A DNA stretch of 64,000 nucleotides from Rappaport israeli (lineage in GTDB: Bacteria > Pseudomonadota > Gammaproteobacteria > Cardiobacteriales > Cardiobacteriaceae): the NCBI RefSeq assembly GCF_001888055.1, contig NZ_LXHZ01000022.1:1-64000 (forward strand), in the 5' to 3' direction. Below the pieces are notes generated by a model. The model saw only the letters and a list, made by a program, of their open reading frames with translations. It made no database searches and had not been told where the DNA came from. The number at the start of each line of letters is the position of its first letter. Position 1 is the first letter of the stretch. A program made the translations under genes and the position numbers. Of this stretch, positions 40,330 to 49,978 are shown in pieces.

Positions 40330-41725
40330 ATGACCACAAACAACACCCGCACCGAACACGACACCATGGGAAACATCGAAGTCCCTGCTAACGCCTACTG
40401 GGGCGCACAAACCCAACGCAGCCGTGAAAACTTCAAAATTGGCGGACAAACCCTCCCAACCGCCTCATTCACGCCATGGCGTTGGTCAAAAAGCCGCCGC
40501 ACTCACCAACGCCAAACTAAACCGCCTAGATAAACAACACGCCCAACTCATCATCCAAGCCGCCGACGACATCCTCGCAGACAAACTCACTGACCAATTC
40601 CCCCTCGTCGTCTGGCAAACAGGCTCAGGCACCCAATCCAACATGAACATAAACGAAGTAATCGCCAACCGTGCCAATGAACTTGCAGGAGGCACACGCG
40701 GACACTACCACCCCATCCACCCCAACGACCACGTCAACCACGCCCAATCCACCAACGACTCCTTCCCCACCGCCATCCACGTTGCCGCCGCCCAAACCAT
40801 CCACCAACACCTACTCCCAGCCATCAAAACCTTAAGAGACACCCTCGACAAACACGCTAAAAACTTCAGCGAAATCGTTAAAATTGGGCGCACCCACCTC
40901 CAAGACGCCACCCCCCTCACCCTTGGGCAAGAATTCTCAGGCTACGTCAGCCAACTCGACCATAACATCGAACGCCTCAACCACGCCCTAATCCACCTCC
41001 ACGAACTCCCCCTAGGCGGCACAGCCGTTGGCACAGGACTCAACAGCCACCCTGATTATGCCCAACTCGCCGCCGAACAACTCGCCCAACTCACCAACAT
41101 CCCCTTTATCACCGCACCCAACAAATTTGAAGCGCTCGCCGCACGCGACGCCGCCGTATACACCTCAGGCGCTTTAAAAACCCTTGCAGTCAGCCTCAAC
41201 AAAATCGCCAACGACATCCGCTGGCTTGCCAGTGGTCCTCGTTGTGGCTTAGGCGAAATCACTATTCCCGAAAACGAACCCGGCTCCTCTATCATGCCAG
41301 GCAAAGTCAACCCCACCCAATGCGAAGCCCTCACAATGGTCTGTTGTCAAGTCATCGGCAACGACACCACCATCACCCTCGCAGGCGCTTCAGGCAATTT
41401 CGAACTCAACGTCTACAAACCCGTTATCGCCTACAACCTCCTCCAATCCATCAACCTACTGGCTGATGCCTGCCAAAGTTTCAACGACCACTGCGCAATT
41501 GGCATCGAACCAGTACGCGAAAAAATCGACTACTACCTCAACCACTCCCTCATGCTAGTAACCGCACTTAATCGCCATATTGGTTATGAAAACGCCGCCA
41601 AAGTAGCAAAAACCGCCTATAAAAATAATGCCTCACTCAAAGAAACCGCCGTTGAACTTGGGCTACTTAGCGCCGAAGAATTCGACCGCCTCGTTCAACC
41701 TAAAGACATGGTAGAACCCAAATAA
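40330..41725 (+). CDS. fumC: Fumarate hydratase, class II (frameshifted)
   Basis: About 465 residues if two missing bases are allowed near 40470 and 40495. The N-terminal [25 protein letters not shown] joins IHAMALVKK and then [13 protein letters not shown], the expected family order. [51 protein letters not shown] and the signature [11 protein letters not shown] with the catalytic Ser are present. It hydrates fumarate to malate in the citric-acid cycle. One break is at a five-A run. Confidence 0.93.
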
Positions 41726-41744
41726 CCCCAAAACCTGCAAATTT

Positions 41745-41768
41745 AGCGCCAGACTACTGGCGCTTTTT
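41745..41768 (+). terminator. Terminator after fumC
   Basis: AGCGCCAG-ACTA-CTGGCGCT hairpin followed directly by TTTT. Confidence 0.9.
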
Positions 41769-41812
41769 ATGCACTATCATGCAACATCCTGATAAATAAG
41801 TGAAAATATCTA

Positions 41813-41841
41813 TTGACTAGATATATATATATATATATCAT
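41813..41841 (+). promoter_or_regulatory. Promoter with an (AT)9 tract as spacer
   Basis: TTGACT at 41813-41818 and TATCAT at 41836-41841 are spaced 17 bases apart. The spacer is AG followed by alternating AT; the (AT)9 run covers 41821-41838. A change in repeat number would shift the -35/-10 spacing in steps of two, as in phase-variable promoters. The lipoprotein gene starts 43 bases downstream of the -10 box. Confidence 0.65.
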
Positions 41842-41883
41842 TTGTTAGTTAATTTTTATTTAACTCACTCAGGAAAATAAACC

Positions 41884-42093
41884 ATGAAAAACAAACTTTT
41901 ATTCATCGCAACCGCTTTATTACTACAAGCTTGCGCAACACCGCATGTTGTGCAAACCAAAAAACCAGACGATGAGCGCTTAACTTGCTCACAATTAAAA
42001 ATGGAAATTGAAGAAGCCGTTAATTTTGAAAAATCAGCGCGCGATGATCGCAAAGTAACTGGCAAAAACGTTGCTAATCAATCCATACTTTAA
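41884..42093 (+). CDS. Small lipoprotein
   Basis: 69 residues. A lipoprotein signal peptide ends in LLLQAC with Cys about 18; the mature part TPHVVQTKKPDDERLTCSQLKMEIEEAVNFEKSARDD has one further Cys and is charged. It ends VTGKNVANQSIL at a stop with a terminator close behind. The sequence recalls longer small lipoproteins of Moraxella/Neisseria-type bacteria in which a hydrophobic segment and a second helix follow the same KNVA point, so this copy may be a truncated form. The (AT)9 promoter upstream is a possible on-off switch. Function unknown. Confidence 0.7.
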   Translation: MKNKLLFIATALLLQACATPHVVQTKKPDDERLTCSQLKMEIEEAVNFEKSARDDRKVTGKNVANQSIL

Positions 42094-42102
42094 GCACAAA
42101 TA

Positions 42103-42134
42103 AAAAAAGCTAAGCTCAGCGCTTAGCTTTTTTT
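42103..42134. terminator. Bidirectional terminator after the lipoprotein gene
   Basis: AAAAAGCTAAGC...GCTTAGCTTTTTTT hairpin between the convergent lipoprotein and MFS genes, with an A run on one side and a T run on the other. Confidence 0.85.
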
Positions 42135-42149
42135 ATCTATAAAATCCCT

Positions 42150-43350
42150 TCAACCACCCCGCCTAAGCACATAGACAATCGCGCCCAACACAATCAAAGC
42201 AAAGCATCCAATAGTTACCATCAATCCAAAGCCATAAAACCGCTCGGCAAAATAATGCAGACCAGATAAAGAATTAATCACCAAAAATAATAAAATAGAC
42301 AAAATTATCCTGCGTAAAGCCAAAATTCTACCTATCGTCTCAAGCGGAACATTGAGTTGTATATAGGTATTAAAAGCCACACTAGAAAGAGAAACAAACG
42401 CCCCAATCATAAAAATAACCATCATCTTAACCGCAAAAGCCTGAAATTGAATCAAAGCAATAAACAACAATGGAATTAAAATATAGGCAAACAAAACATT
42501 CACTAAATGTTTACTTATATATAAATTCCTAGCAATAAAATAAGAAACAACAATTGAACCAAGCGCATAAGAAATATCAAAATAAGCCATCGTGGCGGCA
42601 TGACCTCTTACATCTCCCTGAGAAATCAACGACAACGACAAATTAAATATAGAAATAATCAAATAATCAAAAGTACTCACCACAACGACTACAGATAATA
42701 TTTTAGGAAGAGAATTAAAAGCAGATAGCATTCCAATATTGATATCTTTTCGTTTTATATCCAATATATTTTGGACATTATTAACCCGTAAAACACAAAG
42801 CAAACTAAAAAATAAAATCCCAATAGCAATAAGATGTAGAAAAGAATACTCAAGATTATCTACTAAAAATAATGCCAATAACAATCCAAAAATTTGTCCA
42901 AATTGCACACACATTTGATGAACAGCATTGACATTTTTTATATTATAACTCGCGCTTAAATAAGAAAAATAAGACTGTTGCGATAATCTCTGCAAAGGTG
43001 AAAAAAAAGAAACAATACTATAGACCAAAAATATATATAAACCCTCTTTCTCTGCAAATAGCCCAGCAATCCATACCAGCAACAACAAAAATATTATTAT
43101 AAAAAGTATTTTTTTATATACAAAAATAGCACTCTTTCTATCAATAAGATTTCCAATATAAACAGGAGCAAAAACAGAAGATATTGCCTCAACCAACATA
43201 GCCAAACCAAAAAAAAACAATGCTATTAGTAACTTGCAGCAATTTAACAGAAGATGCTATCAGCAAAAGCGCTTTTAATATATTAAGAAACAATTCCGCG
43301 CCATAAAAATACAACAGAGAATGATTCCCCTTAAAATTATTTATATTCAA
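42150..43350 (-). CDS. MFS transporter, putative product exporter (frameshifted)
   Basis: About 400 residues with about twelve membrane segments. The N-terminal stretch from TTG 43350 reads SLLYFYGAELFLNILKALLLIASSVK. A break follows in a nine-T run of the coding strand at about 43210 (eight would restore the frame), then FFGLAMLVEAISSVFAPVYIGNLIDRKSA, the loop-2-3 motif of major facilitator proteins. It is the last gene of the AT-rich biosynthetic cluster, five bases after the second ATP-grasp gene. Export of the cluster product is inferred from position only. Confidence 0.75.
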
Positions 43351-43354
43351 ATGA

Positions 43355-44605
43355 TTAACTCACAAAATCTATCTTAAAATTATTCTCAACCCAATCACAA
43401 ATATTTTGATAATTCAATAAAGCTTGTGATTCATTTTCTGCAGAAAATACCATGCCACATATACCTTGAATATTAGAAACAGCAGGATAAATGGTTTGTC
43501 CTATCGCCACCTTAGGTTGATAGTCTAAAACATAAGGTAAATTACACATCTGCGCAATATCTAAAACTCGCGCTGTTCTTTTACCTAAACCATATATCAC
43601 CCATCCCCCACTCGTATGATGATTTTTTGAATTAACCTCATAGGGAGAATGCTGATACAGCGTATTTAAAAGCCATAAATTAATATCCATATTGCGAATT
43701 TTTGCATTTGTTTGATTAATTAAAGCGCCTCCTGTTCGACAAGCAGTTTCGCATAAAATCATCTGCCCATTTTCATCAATAAAATACTCCGTATGAAAAG
43801 AAAATGCCCCTGACAACTGGACTGCTTGAATAATATTTTGTTGTGCCTGATAAAGCTTTTGATAAATTTCTAAATGATTAGGAATTAACACAGATCCTAA
43901 TGATAACCCTGCATCAAAATCCTCTATCATGCCATGAATATACGCACCACAAGATAAATAAAGAATTTTTTGATTATAACAAACCCCATCAATATGATAG
44001 AGCTTACCTTGCACATAAGATTCAATCATTAAATTAGGCTCAGTATAGCCATTAACCCGAAAATCAGAGCGCGCAAATTGCGCAATATCTTGCATGCTCT
44101 TTAAAATACGCGTTCCCACACCCCCACCGCCTTCCTGCTGTTTAACCACGACAGGAAACCCATATTTTTCCACAAAATCATAAATATCTAATACAGATTT
44201 TACAGCGCTATAGCGCGAAGTTTTTATTCCTTGCTGAGTAAAATAATTTTTCATACTCATCTTATTTCTAAATAATTCTAATACAGACTCTTCAATATAA
44301 GATAGATTCAACCATTTTTTAATTCTCTCAGCACGATACAAATCAAACTCAGCAATTGCAAAAAGTGCAGTGATTTTATATTTTCGACTAAGGCAATAAA
44401 CCTCATACTCAACACGGCTACTATTATCATAATTTTCTATAGGAAAAACACCATGCACCATAGATTTTATTTTTTGCAAATAAGGCAGGCAAACCTCAGT
44501 TATTTTCTCTTTAGCGAGTAATAAAATTACCTCTTCATTCCTTTCAAATTGCTCCAATAATTGATATAAAGGCTTGAGCTCTCCTCTATGTAAAATTAAT
44601 ATCAT
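43355..44605 (-). CDS. ATP-grasp ligase (second of the cluster)
   Basis: 416 residues. An N-terminal Rossmann-like part is followed by an ATP-grasp fold: FPVVVKQQEGGGGVGTRI (phosphate loop), MIESYVQGKLYHIDGVCY, and FSFHTEYFIDENGQMILCETACRTGGALI, where the Glu and Arg ligate Mg-ATP and the acyl phosphate. This is the carboxylate-amine ligase group that includes BacD, DdaF and RizA-type enzymes, which join a carboxylate to an amine through an acyl phosphate. Substrates cannot be told. It lies 80 bases after the first ATP-grasp gene and before the MFS exporter. Very AT-rich. Confidence 0.85.
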   Translation of the reverse strand: MILILHRGELKPLYQLLEQFERNEEVILLLAKEKITEVCLPYLQKIKSMVHGVFPIENYDNSSRVEYEVYCLSRKYKITALFAIAEFDLYRAERIKKWLNLSYIEESVLELFRNKMSMKNYFTQQGIKTSRYSAVKSVLDIYDFVEKYGFPVVVKQQEGGGGVGTRILKSMQDIAQFARSDFRVNGYTEPNLMIESYVQGKLYHIDGVCYNQKILYLSCGAYIHGMIEDFDAGLSLGSVLIPNHLEIYQKLYQAQQNIIQAVQLSGAFSFHTEYFIDENGQMILCETACRTGGALINQTNAKIRNMDINLWLLNTLYQHSPYEVNSKNHHTSGGWVIYGLGKRTARVLDIAQMCNLPYVLDYQPKVAIGQTIYPAVSNIQGICGMVFSAENESQALLNYQNICDWVENNFKIDFVS

Positions 44606-44685
44606 TCCTATTCCTTATTTCAAATCAAACTCAATATAAATTTCTAAAAAATATCATTAATTAAAATATAGATAAACTTTTTAAG

Positions 44686-45836
44686 TTAGTTTTTATCCAC
44701 CGAATTTTCTAAAAAAATATTCTTTATAGTATGCGCAAGAAATTTACATTGCTCATAGTCTTTTGCATACAGCACAATCATCACATGTCGCATACTAGAA
44801 TAAAGTGGTTTTTCAACCTGAGCCCCTATTTTTACATTAACTTCAATTTCATCAAGATGAGAACAATATTTCATTAAATTGGGCAAGCCCAAATAGGTTG
44901 AACCTTCTTTGAAATTAATAAATAGAGTTTGCGCAAATTTAGCTCTTACGTGTTGGATAGGATAAGACTGATAAGATAATTGATATAAATAGGCTTCAAT
45001 CAAATCAATACCAGTTGTTAGACGCACCAAGCTAACAATTCTGTCTCCTCCTGTGCGAGGATGTCCTTCTACAACATAAATCCCTTTATCATTAATAATG
45101 ATTTCCGTATGCCCACAACCTTCTTGCATCTGCATCCTATCTAAAAACTCTATTACATAATCTGAAATAGAGTTTTTCATTGAATCACTAATATTTGCTG
45201 GGGAAATATGCGCAACCTCTACAAAATTCTCATCTATGAATTTTTCTGTAATTGCAATAATTTGATGCTTTCCATTTTCACTAATAGATTCAACGCTATA
45301 TTCTTTTCCTCTAATATATTCTTCCACCAAAACTTCTTTTAAAGCACTATATTGTTGAACAAAATCATCAACATTGGTTTGCCCAACAATATATCGACCA
45401 ATCAAACGGCTACCAGTTCCATCTACTGGCTTTACAATAACATCAAAATCAACTGATAATAAAAACTCTTTTAAATCTTGAGTATCTGTTAGTTGAGAGA
45501 AAAACGTCTGATATTCTTTTAATACCTGTCTCATTTTATGCTTATTAATCAGTGTCTCCACACAAGATACACTATTAGCTTTAAGGTTAAATTGTTCATT
45601 TAGAACTGCTGCTAACAGCAAATATTTTTCAGAAAATGAAACGAATTTTTTTATCTCTTCAAGATATGGATTTAGCATTTTTTCAATGAATCTTCTTCAA
45701 TAACATTCATTGTTATTTGAATATAATTCTCTCTAATAATGATATTTTCTAATCCTTCTCTAACATCAATGATATTGAGATTTTTTGGCGCTCTACGCAA
45801 TATCGCTTCATTAGCTCCAATTAAGACTATCCACAT
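44686..45836 (-). CDS. ATP-grasp ligase (first of the cluster, frameshifted)
   Basis: About 384 residues. ATG 45836 overlaps the end of the NRPS gene by ten bases and opens with MWIVLIGANEAILRRAPKN, a Rossmann-like start. A break lies near 45680 in a six-A run of the coding strand (seven restores the frame). The ATP-grasp part carries FDVIVKPVDGTGSRLIGR, VLVEEYIRGKEYSVESIS and CGHTEIIINDKGIYVVEGHPRTGGDRI. It is distinct from the next gene in sequence but has the same fold, so the pathway probably forms two amide or peptide bonds this way, or one ligase acts on a peptide from the NRPS. Confidence 0.83.
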
Positions 45837-48753
45837 AGTGATTCTCCAATAATCTGCTTAATTTTTTCAATTAATTTATCTAAAAAATCTTGCTGTTGTG
45901 AGAAAGTAAATAAAGCTCGACGATATTGTAAACGCAACAAAAATTGATTTTTATAAACATCCACATAAAGCATTTTATCGAATTTCACATTACATCCCAT
46001 ATTTTTATGTATAAAGCTATTTTCTTGTTCTAAATCTAGTCCTTTCTTATCTATCATGCTAATAAAAAAAGTTGTTAGTGGAAAACGGTCTTGCTCTAAA
46101 TCATAACCTTGCAAATCAAGCAAATCATGATATTGAAAATCTTGATATTTAATTGCCTGATAAATTCCTTTATGAATTCCTTCTAAATACTTAAAAAGAT
46201 TATTTTCTAAAAAAACAGACCAATTACTGCGAATGGTTACTAAAGATATAAAATTCCCAATTATTTTTTCTTCTTCTTGAGATTGACGCCCTAATGCTGG
46301 CGTCCCTACGACAATATCTTGCACTTGATATTGCTCATGCAGGCATAGGAAATAACTAGCCAGAATAATAGTAAATGGCGTGCAGTGATTGAGTTGTGCA
46401 AATTTTTTTATTTGCTGAGAGAGCGTGTGTGATAGTCCAATACGTGTTTCATATCCTCTAGCGCCAAATCTTTCATCCTGAACAGGAATATTTATTTTTT
46501 TATAAGGTTGTTGATAAACCTTCTGCCAATATTTAAGCGATTTTTGAGTAGCGCCTTTTTGCTGATTCATTGCATATACGCTGTATTGCATGGGTTGGAA
46601 TGATAAAACATGATTATTCATTAAATTTTTTAGTTCTGAATAAATTATTGCTTGTGAAAAGCCATCACAAATTAAATGATGAATATTCCAAATAACGCGT
46701 TGCTTACTCGCGCTAGATAAAAATGTCATAGAAAATAAAGGCCATTTTTCAATATCAATCACTTTTTCCGCTTCAGTAAGCCTAATTTGCTCTAATGTTT
46801 TATCAAAATCCGCTTCATCTGCTACAAGATATTGTATTGAATAATGGCATTGTGTCTGTGCCATAACGCGCATAGAACCATTTTTATAATATGAGCGCAG
46901 TGCATCGTGTCTTGCTAGTAATTGCTCTAAAGCAACTTGCAATTGATTTTTGCTTATTAAACCAAAATCCCATATGGCTAACATATTGCACCAATTACCA
47001 TTTATCACTGGCATATATATTTTTTTATAACGGACTTGCTGTGGACTAAGCGGATAAGACGATAAGCTAGAATGCCTTTGAACAGTATTTTGCGCAGTCT
47101 CTACTATTTCACCAGTTAGCTCTTGATTATTTAACCATTGGCGAAAATCTTTTATTATTGGATGTTCATATACTGACCAATAGTTGATTTTCTTGCCCGT
47201 TCTTTCTTCTAACTCAATAACAAAACCAGTTACATCTAAAGAATCGCCCCCAAGTTCAAAAAAATTATCCTCCTCTGAGATTTTATCAGCATAGCCTGTA
47301 ACCTTTCGCCATGAATGATAAATAATATCATCCTCTATAATATTAGATTGTTGGTTTTCAACTAATGATTGCAATAAAAATTTACGGTCAATTTTAGCGC
47401 TTGCTGTGCGGGGCATTTCTTCTAAATGATATAAATGACTAGGCATAATTTGCTGATAAAGCTTATCTTTTAATGCTTTATATAAAGTGCTTTTTTCAAT
47501 CATGCCTGTATAGAAAGCAACCAATCGATTTTGCAAGTCCAACAGCACAATACTCTCTAAAACACCTGAGACAGATTTTATCTGTGCATTAATATGATTT
47601 AAATGCACTCTAACGCCATTGATTTTAACTTGATCATCTAATCGCCCATTAACAAACAACATCTCATTTTTTATTACGCCAGCATCTCCTGTTGGATACC
47701 AATTTTTCCCATTTTGGTAAATAAAAGTCTCTTTATCTAAATAACCAAGACTGGAAAATTTGCTATAAATAAAGATTTGTTCATTCTCCCCTATTGTATA
47801 CTCTGTATCAGGCAATGGCTGTCCCGCTGGAATCTCTTGAAATTTATCTATATTTAAAAAATCAAAATCATAATAGAACTTCGCTAATGTAGTTTCAGAG
47901 GGTCCATATAGATTTGTGATTTTATCTATCTCAAAATAAGGCATCATTTGTAAGATAGTAGATTTTTGCAATTTCTCACCTGCGAAAAATACGTTTTCAA
48001 ATCGATATTGATTAAATTGCTGTGATAACGTACTCATCCAGAAATCACAGATTGACGGCACCATATATACAGTATCTATTTGGTGTTGCTCTATCCATTG
48101 TCTAAAAATCACGCCTGATTGATATTTCAAATCCTCATCAGGAATAACCAAAGTTGAACCGGAGATAAGCGTGGTTAAAATTTCCCGATAAATGACATCA
48201 AAAGCGCAATTGGTTAATTGTGCTACCCGTTTTTTATTTTGAAAATAACGCTTTTTTTGCCACTGAATAAAATGGGCTAAGCCAATATGGCGCCCTAAAA
48301 TAATTTTTGCTTCACCCGTAGAGCCAGAAGTTGTAACAATATAACCTTCATCCTGTTCTGTAATGGCTTCAACCTTAATTTCATCTATTGTTTTTGTTTG
48401 TGCAGAATTTTTATTATTTTTTAGAATATCTTCTAAATCCCACTCTTTAAAAACAACCTCACATTGCAACATTTTCAATATTTTTTCATTTTAAAAGGTT
48501 TGGTCTTCTTTTATCGATTAACAAACAACTTTTTTTTATTAGCAAAAATTGCCAGCATTATTGCAATAGAATGTATAGATATTTTCTCACATTTAATCGC
48601 AATCCTATTTTGTTTAATAGTTGATAGATATTGAATGTAGCGCAATGAAAGCGTTAATAAATCTTGGTATTGAATTTGTTCAGATGACGTTTCTATGGCA
48701 ATATCTTTATTATTTATTGCGATATTTTTAAACAAAATAAAAATATTATCCAT
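45827..48753 (-). CDS. Non-ribosomal peptide synthetase module A-PCP-C (frameshifted)
   Basis: About 975 residues. The first 80 residues form the A-domain N-terminus; two breaks near 48510-48480 (A/T-rich) connect them, through LIDKRRPNLLK, to the rest. A-domain motifs: TTSGSTGEAK, FDV with the Asp that binds an alpha-amino group, LYGPSETT, YPTGDAG, GRLDDQVKINGVRV and RTASAKIDRK. A carrier domain follows (FFELGGDSLDV, phosphopantetheine Ser), then a condensation domain with IHHLICDGFSQ (catalytic HHxxxDG). There is no thioesterase. The module starts eight bases inside the dioxygenase gene. It should activate one amino acid, hold it on the carrier and condense it with a partner. Confidence 0.87.
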
Positions 48754-49735
48754 TAATCAAATACTCCTTATCCTTAACTGTATATTGACTAATTCTCTTA
48801 TAGTCATCAACATTTACTGTTTTCATCATCCAACGTTTTCTCGCACCTTCTAAATTATTCATTTTTAATATCTGTTTACAATGAATAGAAAAATTATTTT
48901 GTGTAGCAATAAGATCACCTGTTCTTAGGTGTATACAACATTTATTTTCGTGTAACAATTTAATCAATTTTTCTATTAATATTTTACCTTTTTCATTAGT
49001 AGAAACAGTGCGATTTTCGAAAAAACGAATATCAATTCCATTGGGATCTGTTAATATCGGGTGTAATTGTGCATCTCCCAACTTAACTAAGCTATGATAA
49101 GTACTAAGATCATCATAAGGGGTATAAAATTGTGGCTTAGAAAGCTCAAGTTTCTCTTCGTAAGAAAAATTTTTCAATACATCAATATTTTTAGTGAAAC
49201 AAGTTACAATCATATTTTCAATATCATTTCTGATACAGATAATATTCACCCAATCAGGTCTTACAAAATGATTTGCTAGATCTTTATGAAAAAAGATATC
49301 ATTTAACGCTTTCTGTGATTGACTATTATACAATTCTTCCATAGGAAAAATATCCTGAAAAACATCACCCTGATTGACATTCAAATAACCTATAGGTTTT
49401 TCTCCTCTAATTTGAGCAAAAAATTCTAATATACCTTCTGTCACAAAAGTATTTTTTAAGCTTCTTTTCTCTTCCACAGGATTTTTATTATCGAAATTTG
49501 GAAGATCAGGATCAACAGGCAATCCTTCTATAAAAATTATTGGCTCTTCTCGTTGATCTATAGCTCTTGTACAAAACACAAATTCATATAAATCTCTGGG
49601 AATTTTTCCCTCATGAATAAACTGTGCTATAGCATTTTTAAACGCTAGATAATCTCTATAAGGATTTACTTTGATTTCAAGTAAATTATTTTGCAATTCA
49701 AAAGATTGCGATGTGCTTAATTTATATTTCAACAT
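48746..49735 (-). CDS. Fe(II)/2-oxoglutarate dioxygenase (clavaminate-synthase/TauD-like)
   Basis: About 329 residues, first gene of the cluster. The iron ligands are H150-K-D152 (FFHKDLANH) and the distal H285 in a GDLIATQNNFSIH stretch, followed 14-16 residues later by Arg in ARKRW that would hold 2-oxoglutarate. GLPVDPDLP and QDIFPMEELYNSQS match the amino-acid hydroxylase branch (AsnO/VioC/clavaminate synthase type). It likely hydroxylates an amino acid, free or carrier-bound. ATG 49735 is chosen because GGAAG lies before it; an ATG 12 bases upstream is possible. Base composition is far more AT-rich than hrpA downstream. Confidence 0.82.
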   Translation of the reverse strand: MLKYKLSTSQSFELQNNLLEIKVNPYRDYLAFKNAIAQFIHEGKIPRDLYEFVFCTRAIDQREEPIIFIEGLPVDPDLPNFDNKNPVEEKRSLKNTFVTEGILEFFAQIRGEKPIGYLNVNQGDVFQDIFPMEELYNSQSQKALNDIFFHKDLANHFVRPDWVNIICIRNDIENMIVTCFTKNIDVLKNFSYEEKLELSKPQFYTPYDDLSTYHSLVKLGDAQLHPILTDPNGIDIRFFENRTVSTNEKGKILIEKLIKLLHENKCCIHLRTGDLIATQNNFSIHCKQILKMNNLEGARKRWMMKTVNVDDYKRISQYTVKDKEYLING

Positions 49736-49803
49736 AACAACTTCCATCTACTTAGAAATTTTATAAAACTATTCAATTTAATTTTTTTTGCAAACTGAAC
49801 AAC

Positions 49804-49829
49804 ATTAACAATTATTTCTAACTGTTAAT
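49804..49829. promoter_or_regulatory. Palindrome upstream of the biosynthetic cluster
   Basis: ATTAACA (49804-49810) and TGTTAAT (49823-49829) are perfect inverted arms separated by 12 bases, about 70-95 bases upstream of the dioxygenase start on the minus strand. An operator for the cluster is possible; no regulator gene is adjacent. Confidence 0.4.
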
Positions 49830-49978
49830 ATTCATAGTAGTACTTTAGACTTTAGCGGTCAATGCAAAATTAAGCTAATCTGATTTTATTTTGAAATAGC
49901 GCTTTTTGAACTTGAAAATCAACTTCGCCACACCGCGCTATAAAACCTTATTCATAAAATAATCATCTAATATTTTTC

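Noticed and set aside
48511-48753. A separate 80-residue gene between the dioxygenase and the NRPS
   Set aside because: It reads as the N-terminus of an adenylation domain and continues into the large NRPS frame after two one-base shifts.
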